DNA of 64,000 nucleotides, from contig JAGBEO010000005.1 of the NCBI GenBank assembly GCA_017936885.1, forward strand, positions 1-64,000, read 5' to 3'. Of this stretch, positions 1-8,313 are shown one piece after another; position 1 is the stretch's first letter, and the number at the start of each line of letters is the position of its first letter. Made by a program: the position numbers and the translations under genes. Origin of the DNA: Lachnospiraceae bacterium (lineage in GTDB: Bacteria > Bacillota > Clostridia > Lachnospirales > Lachnospiraceae). The notes beneath the pieces were generated by a model. The model was not told the DNA's origin. It worked only from the letters and a program-made list of their open reading frames with translations, and made no database searches.

Positions 1-40
1 AATAACATAAAAGAAGACCGATCATCAGTCAGTCTTCTTT
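1..40 (-). terminator. Intrinsic terminator after the DUF2000 operon
   Basis: Perfect 9-bp arms AAAGAAGAC (10-18) and GTCTTCTTT (32-40). Read on the minus strand the stem is followed by a T-rich run (TTTATGTTATT). It lies about 140 bp past the DUF2000 stop codon and is the natural end of the AraC-EamA-DUF2000 transcript. Confidence 0.75.
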
Positions 41-178
41 GTAAGAGAAAATCCATAGGGATTTATCAATATATAATTTTTGTTAACTTTGCACACATCT
101 GAATAATCAGGTATGGATTTTCGGATTACAATTTAGGTATGAATGGTAAGATAAATTATAATTTTTCTACTCATTGCA

Positions 179-601
179 TCATCTTAATAAGGGCATACTT
201 CCTGTGAGTTTATTTACCTTCTTTGTCTCTCCACAGATAGCAATACCAAAATATTGTAAATCACTTTCTAATGTGACCGCCATTTTGCCAATAAACTCTT
301 CATAGGTTTTGCAGCTCTGTGCAAGATCTGAAAAATCTACTACGGTTAAATCCTGAAAGTCCGGCTGGTAGAGTTTTTCACGGATTTCCTTAATAATATC
401 CGATGAGCCTTTTAAGATCGGCACCGGGAATTCAATAATGCCAAGATGTTCCTTTCCGCTTTGGTCTGTCACATCGGAACCGACAACTTCCGGCATTTCT
501 TTTCCCAAAGTGATTCCCATAATAGCTGCGGTATTTGCAATAATGCCGAGTGGCAGATTTTCATCAATGACCATAACGCATTTTTCATTCTGTAAATCCA
601 T
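179..601 (-). CDS. DUF2000 family protein
   Basis: About 140 aa. The N-terminus (KCVMVIDENLPLGIIANTAA, then LGKEMPEVVG and FPVPILKGS) has the typical look of the DUF2000 family, a small cytoplasmic family of unknown biochemical role. The ATG at 601 is chosen because GGAGG sits 7 nt upstream; the longer frame starts only with a TTG at 607. It is the third gene of a minus-strand unit behind an EamA transporter and an AraC regulator. This trio suggests the protein acts on, or binds, whatever the exporter carries, but that is inference from context. No catalytic motif is evident. Confidence 0.85.
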   Translation of the reverse strand: MDLQNEKCVMVIDENLPLGIIANTAAIMGITLGKEMPEVVGSDVTDQSGKEHLGIIEFPVPILKGSSDIIKEIREKLYQPDFQDLTVVDFSDLAQSCKTYEEFIGKMAVTLESDLQYFGIAICGETKKVNKLTGSMPLLR

Positions 602-640
602 TTTCAATCCTCCATTTTCGATAGCAAAGATATGGCGTGC

Positions 641-1534
641 TTATTCATTTGAGTGTCCTTTTCCGCTGTATTCTGAAAGAAACAATCCTATCATTGCCAA
701 TAGTGTTCCGATAACAGAAAGAATTGTTATCGGCTCTTTCAAAATCAATACAGATGTTACAATCGTTATCACCGGAACCATGTAAATATAAATGCTTGTC
801 TTAACAGCCCCTAACACCTTTACTGCAAAATTCCATGTGACAAAGCAAAGGGCAGAGGCACCAAGTCCCAAATAAACAATATTAAACAGATAGACCGGGT
901 TAGCAAATCGGGCAAATCCCAACTCAAAGTCAAACAGAAACAATGCAGGTATCATAAATAAAATACCATAGAAGAATACCCTCCTTGTGGTGAGGATCGT
1001 ATTGTATCCGTAACCGCTGATCTTCTTTGTAAGTACCGAATAGCAGGCCCAAACCAGTGCGGCAAGCATGGCTAACAAATCTCCCACAGGGTTTAATTCT
1101 AATTTAGAACCATTAAAACTTATAAGGAAAATGCCAATCATGGCTACCGCAAAACCGAGAAAGAAATTAGCCCGGAGCTTTTCTTCCTTCATAAATAAAT
1201 GAGACAATATCGCCGTAAAAAACGGAGCAACTGAAATAATAACGCCTACATTAGAAGCCATTGTATAAGTCAGCGCAATATTTTCTAATAAGTAATATAA
1301 ACAGATACCGCATAGCCCCGCCGCAGCAAAAGTGAGTTCCTGTCTGCCGGTCGTTCCTTTTAACCGGTGCGGATATACAGCCAATAAGGCAACCAACCCC
1401 ATAATGAAGCGGAAAAACAGGATTTCTACAGGCTGGAAGTCTGCTAACAAAACTTTCGTTGCTATAAAGGTGGTTCCCCAAATGATAATCGTAAGCAGAG
1501 CCGACAAATGCCCCGTAGCGTTCTTATTCTCCAT
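641..1534 (-). CDS. EamA/RhaT-type drug/metabolite transporter
   Basis: About 297 aa, almost wholly hydrophobic, with roughly ten membrane helices arranged as two EamA repeats (N-half near residues 10-145, C-half near 160-295). This matches the usual length of DMT-superfamily permeases. Motifs such as WGTTFIATKV near the start and a conserved glycine/proline-rich last helix support the family. The substrate cannot be read from sequence. The ATG at 1534 has GAGGAGGG 8 nt upstream; the longer frame's GTG at 1552 would sit inside that site. The start overlaps the upstream AraC gene by about 11 bp, so the two are probably translationally coupled and the transporter is the likely target of that regulator. 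Confidence 0.9.
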   Translation of the reverse strand: MENKNATGHLSALLTIIIWGTTFIATKVLLADFQPVEILFFRFIMGLVALLAVYPHRLKGTTGRQELTFAAAGLCGICLYYLLENIALTYTMASNVGVIISVAPFFTAILSHLFMKEEKLRANFFLGFAVAMIGIFLISFNGSKLELNPVGDLLAMLAALVWACYSVLTKKISGYGYNTILTTRRVFFYGILFMIPALFLFDFELGFARFANPVYLFNIVYLGLGASALCFVTWNFAVKVLGAVKTSIYIYMVPVITIVTSVLILKEPITILSVIGTLLAMIGLFLSEYSGKGHSNE

Positions 1535-2366
1535 ATGGCTTTCCCTCCTCACCTCTGTCTAAAAATATTTCCCGATAGACGCCGGGAGCCAAACCTATAA
1601 AGCGGTTAAAATAGTTGGTAAAATGGCTTTGGTCGGAAAACCCGGTTTGTAATGCCGCCTCAATGGGCGGCACGCCCTGTTCCAGCAGCTTTTTCGCTTT
1701 CCCTATGCGGATATTTTCTAAATAGCTATATGGAGTGACACCTTTTGATTTCGTAAAGGCTCGAAGCAAGGTTGACTTACTAAGACCTGCGTGACGGCAA
1801 ATCCGGTCTAAAGTAATACGCTCTGCATAGTGCTCTTCCATAAAAGCACAAGCCTTTTCAATTTCTTCCCGGCATTCAGGGATACAACTCTCAAAGGGCT
1901 GGCTGTATTGCTGGGTAAGCGTTGATATAAGCAGAAGCAGACTTTCTTCCTTTTCAAACTCGCCGGAACCCTTCATTACTAATTCGTGTAACGGGCGCAG
2001 ACAGCAAGTCACTTCTTCATCATAAATTACATTTTGTGAAAATCCGGGCAATTCCCGTTTTCCGGTAACTTCCTCAGCTAAATCCAGCATAACTTCCTTT
2101 GAAATATTAAGTCCTCTATAATCTAATGTCCCATCATCGCTTTGGACACAGGCGTGATTATCGCCGGGATTAAATAAGACAATATCGCCTTTCTTAATAA
2201 GATACTCCTGATTTTTACAGGAAAGACAGCGTTCCCCATCCTCAACAAATCCGATCACATAATATTCGTGGAAATGGTTTGGAAATGGCTGTACAATTCC
2301 TTCAAAACGGTAGGCTTCAACCCGAAGTTCCTCGTCATAAACTACCGTCCTTGTCTCTTTCTTCAT
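1524..2366 (-). CDS. AraC-family transcriptional regulator with N-terminal cupin
   Basis: About 280 aa. Residues ~10-95 look like the AraC ligand-binding cupin (HFHEYYVIGFVEDGER, then FNPGDNHACVQ). The C-terminal ~100 residues hold the paired helix-turn-helix of the AraC/XylS family (LDRICRHAGLSKSTLLRAF, then GFSDQSHFTNYFNRFIGLAP). The start at 2366 is preceded by AGGAGGAAAG; upstream codons of the longer frame lack an RBS. It heads the AraC-EamA-DUF2000 operon and presumably controls it in response to a small molecule. The effector is unknown. Confidence 0.92.
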   Translation of the reverse strand: MKKETRTVVYDEELRVEAYRFEGIVQPFPNHFHEYYVIGFVEDGERCLSCKNQEYLIKKGDIVLFNPGDNHACVQSDDGTLDYRGLNISKEVMLDLAEEVTGKRELPGFSQNVIYDEEVTCCLRPLHELVMKGSGEFEKEESLLLLISTLTQQYSQPFESCIPECREEIEKACAFMEEHYAERITLDRICRHAGLSKSTLLRAFTKSKGVTPYSYLENIRIGKAKKLLEQGVPPIEAALQTGFSDQSHFTNYFNRFIGLAPGVYREIFLDRGEEGKPYGE

Positions 2367-2442
2367 GCGACTTTCCTCCTTGCTGTCCTTTATTGTAGCA
2401 TTGGAATTTTTAGAAGGCTTGTAAAATATCTTCATTTTTCCC

Positions 2443-2482
2443 ACAAAAAAAGAAGTTCACCAGTTACCCCGATGACCCCCTC
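2443..2482 (-). terminator. Imperfect terminator hairpin, degenerate copy of the boundary-repeat terminator
   Basis: On the minus strand an imperfect stem (GAGGGGGTCATC ... GGTGAACTTC) is followed by a run of seven T. It lies downstream of the tag-protein gene at 2533-3111 and upstream of the AraC gene. The sequence aligns with the terminator part of the 205-bp repeats (near 12693-12760 and 32283-32345), sharing ATAGAGGGG and CTGGTGAAC. Confidence 0.6.
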
Positions 2483-2516
2483 TATGCTCAAAACCCTTTG
2501 CAAGCAGATAACACAT
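2457..2516 (-). pseudogene. Start remnant of a DUF6718-like gene
   Basis: A 19-codon frame beginning MCYLLAKGFEHRG with a stop inside the terminator hairpin. The first nine residues match the start of the intact DUF6718-like gene at 14645-14872 (MCYLIAKEFEKQG), and the surrounding DNA (AGATAACACATCTT) is shared. It reads as the leftover 5' end of a second copy cut off at the module boundary. No function is expected. Confidence 0.45.
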
Positions 2517-2532
2517 CTTTCAACACAACAGC

Positions 2533-3111
2533 TTATTTATTCTCATCCGTCATATAGTCATAGAATTTTTTGAAAGACAGAAATCCAGCCAAATTATTGC
2601 TGTCATACTGCATCTGCATAAATTCTCTTACCATATTCATAAAATTCTTTTTCACAATAACACTGTCCTCATCATAGGTAATGTCACCGTTTAAACCGCC
2701 CGCAGCCGATATGAAGTCCCCAAAAGCATCAGATGTATATCCCTTCACATCACTATATGTAGCATAAGCGAGCATTTCCAGATAGCTGGCGTTTTCCGGA
2801 TCAACATCATTGACTCTCACATTGGTATCTATATAGTCACCCGATTTGCCCCAATGCCTTACTCTATATTCGGGATCTGCATCATTATAATTATCTACTT
2901 TATAAACCGATGCGCTGGTGCCATCCGGAAACCCGACTGCCGTCAACGCCTTATCTCCATTCTCCCCCGAATAGTGTAATGTTATGTTAGAGTTCTGGGT
3001 ACTGCTCACATTTCCCATTGCCGCATTCTGCCTGTTCCGCATCTGTGCCGCGCGGTTTATTCCGATATAATTACTCCCATAATTATAGTTTCCTATTCCA
3101 CTTACACTCAT
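2533..3111 (-). CDS. Tag protein A (starts MSVSGIG), unknown function
   Basis: 192 aa, soluble, no signal peptide or membrane helix. The N-terminus MSVSGIG is shared with other genes of this window (MAISRIG, MNISGFG, MAISGVG, MSVSGID, MAVTGIS, MDVSSVG). The middle part (about residues 70-115) resembles the product of 20121-20942: both have an acidic YxD..P.Y segment followed by DPxNxxYxEM. The start at 3111 has GGGAGG 8 nt upstream. It is the last gene of cluster 1, directly after 3221-3712 with a conserved hairpin element between. I do not recognise a biochemical function. The Lachnospiraceae/Bacillus families DUF4885, DUF3879 and DUF6033 are possible relatives, unverified. Confidence 0.75.
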   Translation of the reverse strand: MSVSGIGNYNYGSNYIGINRAAQMRNRQNAAMGNVSSTQNSNITLHYSGENGDKALTAVGFPDGTSASVYKVDNYNDADPEYRVRHWGKSGDYIDTNVRVNDVDPENASYLEMLAYATYSDVKGYTSDAFGDFISAAGGLNGDITYDEDSVIVKKNFMNMVREFMQMQYDSNNLAGFLSFKKFYDYMTDENK

Positions 3112-3147
3112 TTTTCAAATCCTCCCTTGTCATCAATTATTCTTAAT

Positions 3148-3207
3148 CCGGCAGCATCCTGTCACTCAGACCCGCCCCTGTTCTCTTATGATAAGTCCAA
3201 GCCCCCT
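3148..3207 (-). repeat. Intergenic hairpin element, copy 1 (degenerate)
   Basis: About 60 bp just after the stop codon of 3221-3712. On the minus strand it reads GGACTTATCATAAG, then GGGGCGGGTCTGAGTGACAG and a GC-rich return. It aligns with elements at 6082-6140, 21028-21082 and 21193-21240 (core GGGGCGGCTCTGAACGACAG). The stem is weaker here than in the other copies. Confidence 0.6.
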
Positions 3208-3220
3208 TTCCCACTGTTAC

Positions 3221-3712
3221 CTAAGACCGAAAGTTTTCCAGTTTACTTATGAATGCCTTATAAAATTCTTTTTCCTTCATAATCTGCTGCTGTACTTCTA
3301 GCCTTTTATGGCTGACTGGTTCCAGTGGATTCTCTAAATCATAGAGGGCTTTCTTCGCCGCATTCAATGCTGACTGCACAGTATTTCCCAAAATATCCTG
3401 TGGGTCAGCTTTACCATTATACCAATCAATTGCCCGCTGCACCGCCATCTGTGAAATATGACTTAACATTCCATTCTGCATCATCCCAAGCCCATTGGTT
3501 CCCGTTTCCTTTGCTGCTTCCATCCATGCCTGTTTTACATTCTCCGGCGCATTCGGTCCGACTGACTCAAAGGCTTTTTCATCATAATCAATTTTATCTT
3601 TTACCGCTTCTGCTGCCTGATCTGCAAAACTCTTTGAAGTCGTGTTTCTTTCCGTTTTCCTTGTTTCATATCCTGCCGGATAGCCTGTTGCTCCAATTCT
3701 ACTAATAGCCAT
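3221..3712 (-). CDS. Tag protein B (starts MAISRIG), helical, unknown function
   Basis: 163 aa, mostly alpha-helical, no signal peptide. It begins with the shared tag MAISRIG. A low-complexity linker (TERNTTSKSFADQAAEAV) is followed by a helical body (GPNAPENVKQAWMEAAKETG ... MLSHISQMAVQRAIDWYNG) and a charged C-terminal helix (KEKEFYKAFISKLENF). The start has GGAGG 9 nt upstream. An ECF-type promoter candidate lies about 45 bp upstream (3757-3784), so B and A probably form their own transcript, separate from the kinase-linked genes. I recall similar uncharacterised proteins in Lachnospiraceae, but the function is unknown. Confidence 0.8.
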   Translation of the reverse strand: MAISRIGATGYPAGYETRKTERNTTSKSFADQAAEAVKDKIDYDEKAFESVGPNAPENVKQAWMEAAKETGTNGLGMMQNGMLSHISQMAVQRAIDWYNGKADPQDILGNTVQSALNAAKKALYDLENPLEPVSHKRLEVQQQIMKEKEFYKAFISKLENFRS

Positions 3713-3756
3713 TTTTATATTCCTCCGAAATTATTATATTGTCCATCTTTAACAGA

Positions 3757-3784
3757 AACACGAATAGAACGGCTCAAAAGTTTC
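3757..3784 (-). promoter_or_regulatory. ECF-sigma-like promoter candidate before gene B
   Basis: On the minus strand GAAAC (3784-3780), a 17-nt spacer, then CGTGTT (3762-3757). GAAAC...CGT is the hallmark of ECF (SigW/SigV-type) promoters. The same two boxes with the same 17-nt spacing occur before gene F of the second cluster (21154-21181). The rest of the 3713-4228 gap holds only the hairpin at 4025-4060 and AT-rich DNA with no gene I can support. Confidence 0.55.
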
Positions 3785-4024
3785 ATATGTTTACAAAAAT
3801 ATCGGCAAATTCCGACCCTTTTTCTCCAAATATATCCACTGTGCTTTACAGAATGAATTGCCTCAAAAGTAAAAAAGGAGCATATCAATTAGTGCGTAGC
3901 TCCATCATTTTAATATAGAAAACAGCCAAAAACCATTTTCTCCCTTCAATCTATTTGTATCATTTTTTCAAAATCAAACACCAATATTCTCATACATATT
4001 TTTCGAATATATCAAACTATTTCT

Positions 4025-4060
4025 TTGAAAGGATGCAAAGCTGTAAAAGCTTCGCATCCC
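4025..4060 (-). terminator. Hairpin downstream of gene C
   Basis: Arms GGATGC(A)AAGCT and AGCTT(C)GCATCC around a 5-nt loop (4031-4059), with one mismatch. On the minus strand it is followed by TTTCAAAG, a weak T-tract. It lies ~170 bp after the stop of the gene at 4229-5131 and before the ECF-like promoter of gene B, so it probably separates two transcripts. Confidence 0.5.
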
Positions 4061-4228
4061 CCCAAATACAATTATTTTTCTTTTACTGAATTCTGTAAGC
4101 TTTTATGTTCTATATCTTTCTATTTCCTATATTTCGTAACGAAGTTTAAAAAGTTAATTATTCCAGCAGTATCGAAAACTACTTTCGTTGGAAACGCTTT
4201 ATCTTTATACAAAAAGACTATCTAAATA

Positions 4229-5131
4229 TCATTGTCTGGCAATAATTATTTTTTTCATAAAATCATTATATTGTGACCAATATTCTTCTCTTTGGCTATC
4301 CACATAAAGCAAATCAGACAAACGGGGATACCTGTTTGCCCCCCTTGGAGATGATGACGTATCCATTTTTTCAGACCATCCATTCCCACCAACCATTAAC
4401 ATCCTGTCTCTCTGCTTATAAAAAAAGGTAAAACCTTTAGGCGGTACTGCATCAAGCTCTGGAAGTCTTGCATAACCGCAAACATTATGCGCTGAGAAAT
4501 TCCATTTGCTGTTAAAAGAGGGGTAGCCTGTTAGATAATTTGGATTTTTGTCAAACCCAGACTCTCTTTTTTCAATATCTATCTCAACACCATATTTTGC
4601 TGCATACTCTTCTGTAATCTCCTTTAAGAACTCATGAATTTCTTCTGCCTGATAATAGTAGTCTGCATCATAATATATGGCCTTGTTTGTATCAACGCCT
4701 TCTTTTTCTGCAATATCCTTTCCCTCGTCAAAACAGCCCTTGACAGCCCGCTCATAACTGATGTTCAAAAAACTTTCATATAAATTTAGAATCTTACTTT
4801 CATTCCTTGCTTGCATTGAATGTGCGTATTCCAGGAAAAACCCTTTTATCTCATCCTCACTAATCCTTCCAGTATAAAATCCATCCATAACAAAAGCCAT
4901 TTCTTTCTCTATGGCCTGACTAGGGGTATCAATTACAGCAAATTTCGTGTATTGCGGATAAGTGACTTCCTGAACACCTGCTTTTTCAAACAAGTCTCGC
5001 GTATGGGCAAACATTTCGTCTGTAATCTCCATGGTACAGCGCTTGCCACGGATATACTCCGACAAATTCATGTCCTTCGCCTCATCCATACTATAACAAG
5101 CTGCCCCCGATCCAATTGATGTTACTATCAT
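4229..5131 (-). CDS. Tag protein C (starts MIVTSIG), unknown function
   Basis: 300 aa, soluble. The N-terminus MIVTSIGSGAACYSMDEAKD is a variant of the shared tag. The body is acidic and rich in aromatic residues (NEAR residues 160-175 YYDADYYYQAEEIHEF). It ends in a segment with KGFTFFYKQRDRMLMVGGNG and a helical C-terminus. The start at 5131 is preceded by AAAGGAG at good distance; the longer frame to 5179 has no such site. It is part of the minus-strand run RR1-HK1-E-D-C. No family or catalytic motif is recognised with confidence. Confidence 0.75.
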   Translation of the reverse strand: MIVTSIGSGAACYSMDEAKDMNLSEYIRGKRCTMEITDEMFAHTRDLFEKAGVQEVTYPQYTKFAVIDTPSQAIEKEMAFVMDGFYTGRISEDEIKGFFLEYAHSMQARNESKILNLYESFLNISYERAVKGCFDEGKDIAEKEGVDTNKAIYYDADYYYQAEEIHEFLKEITEEYAAKYGVEIDIEKRESGFDKNPNYLTGYPSFNSKWNFSAHNVCGYARLPELDAVPPKGFTFFYKQRDRMLMVGGNGWSEKMDTSSSPRGANRYPRLSDLLYVDSQREEYWSQYNDFMKKIIIARQ

Positions 5132-5168
5132 TTTATACTCCTTTCTATTGTATGGCTGGTAATTGCCT

Positions 5169-5351
5169 TTATAACACAACTACCAGCATAAAGTTATAGG
5201 TTATATAAGTACTTCCAGTTGAAGATGTCTTGTAACTCGTTGCTCCGGGTGCCATGAGTCTCCATCTGTCAAGTTTTGACAAAGATACGCCACTCAGGTA
5301 CGCTTCGTTCATAACAGCCGTATCAGGTATGCTGCTAGAACTTGCACTCAA
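5169..5351 (-). CDS. Possible small ORF or gene fragment between D and C
   Basis: About 60 codons from a TTG (reads SASSSSIPDTAVMNEAYLSG ... DRWRLMAPGATSYKT). It fills the gap between genes D and C. There is no ribosome site before the TTG, and an in-frame stop lies shortly upstream, so it may be the tail of a lost gene or non-coding. The composition is protein-like, which is why it is listed. Confidence 0.25.
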   Translation of the reverse strand: MSASSSSIPDTAVMNEAYLSGVSLSKLDRWRLMAPGATSYKTSSTGSTYITYNFMLVVVL

Positions 5352-5377
5352 CGATGCTGCGGACTACGGTGTAAAGA

Positions 5378-6052
5378 TTATATCTGTATATCCAATGTGC
5401 TGCCCGAAGACGGTTTTTTCACAAAGGTATTACCGCTTTTCATAAGTGTGCTTTCTACGGACTCCCTTATAACGTTGTCCAGTATTCCGGGATCAAACGG
5501 CTGTCCCGGCTCCCATTTCGAATTAGCTGCCTTTACCGCCGCATACATCGCCGAACGGTATTTCCCCTCATACTGCTGCAAAGTCCATGTCCCTTTTGCA
5601 CGGTCTTCTTTCTTTACGCTTAACTGGTACTCCCTGAATATCTTAGATCTTTTTGTGATATCGCCATTGGAAATACCATTCTCCTGAATGAACTCCCTTT
5701 TCACATTGTCGAACATCTTCTGCCGTGCATCATCAGAAACATCTATCAACTGCTGCCATGTTGAGCGGTCTACTTCACCATCCCTTCCATGATACATTCC
5801 GGGAACTACAACTCCTCCCGGCCCAACAAAATCCCCGTCAGAATTAAAGTTGCTCATTACATTTCTCATATGTGCTTCCCGCCCGCCAAGCAGTTCATAC
5901 AGCATTTTCTGCTCAGGCGTCATCATAGCCTCTTCTGCAATAACGTCTGCTAAGTATTCATCCGCTGCCGCCTTGTACTGTTTACTGTTTGTGTCGATGC
6001 TTTTGTAAGAATAATTATTACCTGCACCAAATCCACTAATGTTCATTGACAT
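5378..6052 (-). CDS. Tag protein D (starts MSMNISGFG), unknown function
   Basis: 224 aa, soluble, helical, with many charged residues. MNISGFG at residues 3-9 is the shared tag. A helical stretch (AADEYLADVIAEEAMMTPEQ) is followed by a glycine-rich turn (GDFVGPGGVVVPGMYHGRDG) and a C-terminal domain ending KKPSSGSTLDIQI. The start at 6052 has AAGGAGG about 8 nt upstream. It follows gene E with the hairpin element 6082-6140 between them and likely shares the TCS1 transcript. Function unknown. Confidence 0.78.
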   Translation of the reverse strand: MSMNISGFGAGNNYSYKSIDTNSKQYKAAADEYLADVIAEEAMMTPEQKMLYELLGGREAHMRNVMSNFNSDGDFVGPGGVVVPGMYHGRDGEVDRSTWQQLIDVSDDARQKMFDNVKREFIQENGISNGDITKRSKIFREYQLSVKKEDRAKGTWTLQQYEGKYRSAMYAAVKAANSKWEPGQPFDPGILDNVIRESVESTLMKSGNTFVKKPSSGSTLDIQI

Positions 6053-6081
6053 ACCATCATCCTCCTTGATAAAAATATTTC

Positions 6082-6140
6082 AATGGCGGCTCCTCTGTCA
6101 TTCAGAGCCGCCATGCCCCCTTATGGTAAGTCCGGGCATA
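6082..6140 (-). repeat. Intergenic hairpin element, copy 2 (best stem)
   Basis: GGCGGCTC (6085-6092) pairs perfectly with GAGCCGCC (6105-6112). An inner CTCTG/CAGAG can compete by pairing in a different register. A second stem TGCCC...GGGCA lies at 6114-6137. It begins 11 bp after the stop of gene E. With no strong T-tract it looks more like an mRNA processing or stability element than a plain terminator. Confidence 0.7.
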
Positions 6141-6150
6141 ATGCCCTTAT

Positions 6151-6846
6151 TCAGCCAAACACCGAACCGCTACCCGCAGCAGTTCCCGTCATAATATTTG
6201 CCTCATAAACATTGGAAGCCATCGCCATCTGTCTCTTACTGCTCCATGTCTTTGTCAGCCTACTCTTCTCCAATTCCTGCTTTGTAATCTTTTCCTCCAA
6301 CGCCTCCTGCTGAAATTCTTTCATCCGTGCCCGCTTTTCCAGATATTCTTCCAGCAGTTCCTTCTGCCTTTCCTTTTTCTGGCGCACTGCATCATTCCCG
6401 CCTTTTGCGGAAGAACCCCCGGTATAACCGACATTCTCCTTCATGCCCTGCGTATAACCGTAACATTTCTCCCATGTGTCGTCTATATGCATATATGCAA
6501 TTTGGGGAATGTTATTTCCGAAATTGACAGCCTTATTTTGTGCCAGTGCATCAAGAATCTTTTTTTCATATTCCGGGTCTGCCTGCATTCTCTTATAGGC
6601 TGCGTCCGTTATATCAATTACATCATTCATATTCCTCTGAGAAGGATGGGTATACAGACTGTTCATCTTTTCATTGAAATATTTCTTATATTCCTCCAAA
6701 GTCATATCTTCTGGGGAAACAGAACTTTTCTCTGCGATCTTGCTTGCAAAGCCATCTGCTTTTTCTGTACTGTTTATGTCTTTTGTGCTTTTCGTTGTTG
6801 CTACATTGTTCTGATAAAATTTAAGTCCTACTCCACTAATAGCCAT
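6151..6846 (-). CDS. Tag protein E (starts MAISGVG), helical, unknown function
   Basis: 231 aa, soluble. The tag MAISGVGLKFYQNN is followed by a serine/threonine-rich linker and a domain with SPEDMTLEEYKKYFNEKMNS, a run of short acidic helices, and IPQIAYMHIDDTWEKCYGY. A long charged coiled-coil-like segment (about residues 155-205) precedes a Gly/Ser tail ending GSVFG. The start at 6846 has GGAGGATAAAAA before it; the ATG at 6861 overlaps that site and is rejected. It starts 54 bp after the HK1 stop, so it is probably the first target gene transcribed with the two-component system. Function unknown. Confidence 0.8.
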   Translation of the reverse strand: MAISGVGLKFYQNNVATTKSTKDINSTEKADGFASKIAEKSSVSPEDMTLEEYKKYFNEKMNSLYTHPSQRNMNDVIDITDAAYKRMQADPEYEKKILDALAQNKAVNFGNNIPQIAYMHIDDTWEKCYGYTQGMKENVGYTGGSSAKGGNDAVRQKKERQKELLEEYLEKRARMKEFQQEALEEKITKQELEKSRLTKTWSSKRQMAMASNVYEANIMTGTAAGSGSVFG

Positions 6847-6900
6847 TTTTTTATCCTCCATTTTTTATTTGATTGATAATGTAAAATCATTTTCTCTAAT

Positions 6901-8313
6901 TCAATCTACTTTGCTTTCATCTCCCCCCTGCTGTAGCATGACTGTCACATGGAAAACATCCCCCTTCACTTTTATTTTTACCCCTCCCAAATACCGTTGT
7001 GCCATATCCCGCACATTTTCAAGCCCTATCCCATGCTCAGTGACAATGTCTGGCAAAACATTCTGTTTGGTTGTAATTGGGAGCGAACCACCCTCCTGCA
7101 CAGGCACATTCCCGTCAAAGCTGTTTTCCACTTCAAGCAACAGAAACTGTTTCTTCCGCTTTAAGGAAAGGCGTATAAATGCTTTCCCCGGTTCCAGTTT
7201 TTCGCAGGCTTCTATGGCGTTATCCAGAAGGTTGTTCAGAATGATCCCTAAATCGAACACGGGGATTTCTCCACCGTACCGAAAATCTGCATCAAATCGG
7301 ATTCCTGCTTTTTCTGCCCTGCGCCATTTATCATTGATGATGACATCTGTTACCGCATTACCCGTCACATACTTATATTCCAATGCCTGCATGGTCTCAT
7401 CCATTCTCTGAACATACTCCTCTATCTCCCCATACTGCCCGGTCTCCGCCAGCCCTTTGATATTTGCCATATGGTTCTTCATCTCATGCCTTACCTTGCG
7501 GATACTGCCATAAAAGTTCTCTGCCTCTTCCAGCCGTTTCTTCATGGCTTTGACCTGCTGTTCTTCTACAAAATGCTTTTGTCTTTCAGCAAGCAGAGTA
7601 CGGTATCTCTGCCAGAAATAGATTAGTGCGGCCTCCCCCATAAATATAAGAACTGCAATCAGCGGCATCTTCCATAACAAATCTGGCTTTTCATCAAACA
7701 GAATGAAAAAACTGTCGTCTATCTTTACAGTACTCAGCTCAATGATAATTTTTGTAGTCATGCTCCCCACAAAGTTAAGTACAGAAAGCAGGATAACGTC
7801 CTGCCATGCCATTACAGTTTCCCCTTTTATAAGCCTGTGAAAAATAACGGTCATTGTCACAAATAATGCGGTATAAAAGAAATCGAATGCAGTCTGCCCA
7901 ACTGCCATACAGTGGTACACCTGCTGCATGTAGTTTTCCTGTAATGCATCAAGTTCTTTCATCATCGCGTTTGTTACTTCCATATAGATACTGTTTGCAA
8001 TCAGAAAACTCAGGCTATGGAGATTATAAAATACAAGCATTACAAAAACCGCTTTGCCAATCTGTTTTTTATAATGTACTGCACCATATCCCAATACAGC
8101 AAAAGCCGATACAACATACCTTACCCAAGCGGCACATGGCAGGAACCCTATCCCTACATTTACAAAAATAATCAGGACTGCAGCAATGCCATCCTTTTTT
8201 CCTTTTCTCACGCTGAAAACTGCCGTCCATAAAACAAGAAACATTATGGCTTGTATGGCAATCTTCCATATATCTAATATGTTGTTAATCATTTCAAATT
8301 GTGACTGGCTCAT
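6901..8313 (-). CDS. AgrC-like GHKL sensor histidine kinase (HK1)
   Basis: 470 aa. About the first 235 residues form six or so membrane helices. They are followed by a coiled coil and an HPK10-type H-box (RHEMKNHM, near residue 275, phospho-acceptor His). The GHKL ATPase has N-box NNLLDNAIEACEK and G-box HGIGLENV. This is the kinase class that senses peptides in Agr/Com systems. The ATG overlaps the stop of the response regulator (8310-9041) by 4 bp. Tag protein E follows immediately. No AgrD- or AgrB-like gene is visible nearby, so the signal is unknown. Confidence 0.92.
   Translation of the reverse strand: MSQSQFEMINNILDIWKIAIQAIMFLVLWTAVFSVRKGKKDGIAAVLIIFVNVGIGFLPCAAWVRYVVSAFAVLGYGAVHYKKQIGKAVFVMLVFYNLHSLSFLIANSIYMEVTNAMMKELDALQENYMQQVYHCMAVGQTAFDFFYTALFVTMTVIFHRLIKGETVMAWQDVILLSVLNFVGSMTTKIIIELSTVKIDDSFFILFDEKPDLLWKMPLIAVLIFMGEAALIYFWQRYRTLLAERQKHFVEEQQVKAMKKRLEEAENFYGSIRKVRHEMKNHMANIKGLAETGQYGEIEEYVQRMDETMQALEYKYVTGNAVTDVIINDKWRRAEKAGIRFDADFRYGGEIPVFDLGIILNNLLDNAIEACEKLEPGKAFIRLSLKRKKQFLLLEVENSFDGNVPVQEGGSLPITTKQNVLPDIVTEHGIGLENVRDMAQRYLGGVKIKVKGDVFHVTVMLQQGGDESKVD

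Noticed and set aside
4025..4225. 66-aa plus-strand ORF in the gap before gene C
   Set aside because: No ribosome site, AT-driven composition, and it begins within a hairpin.
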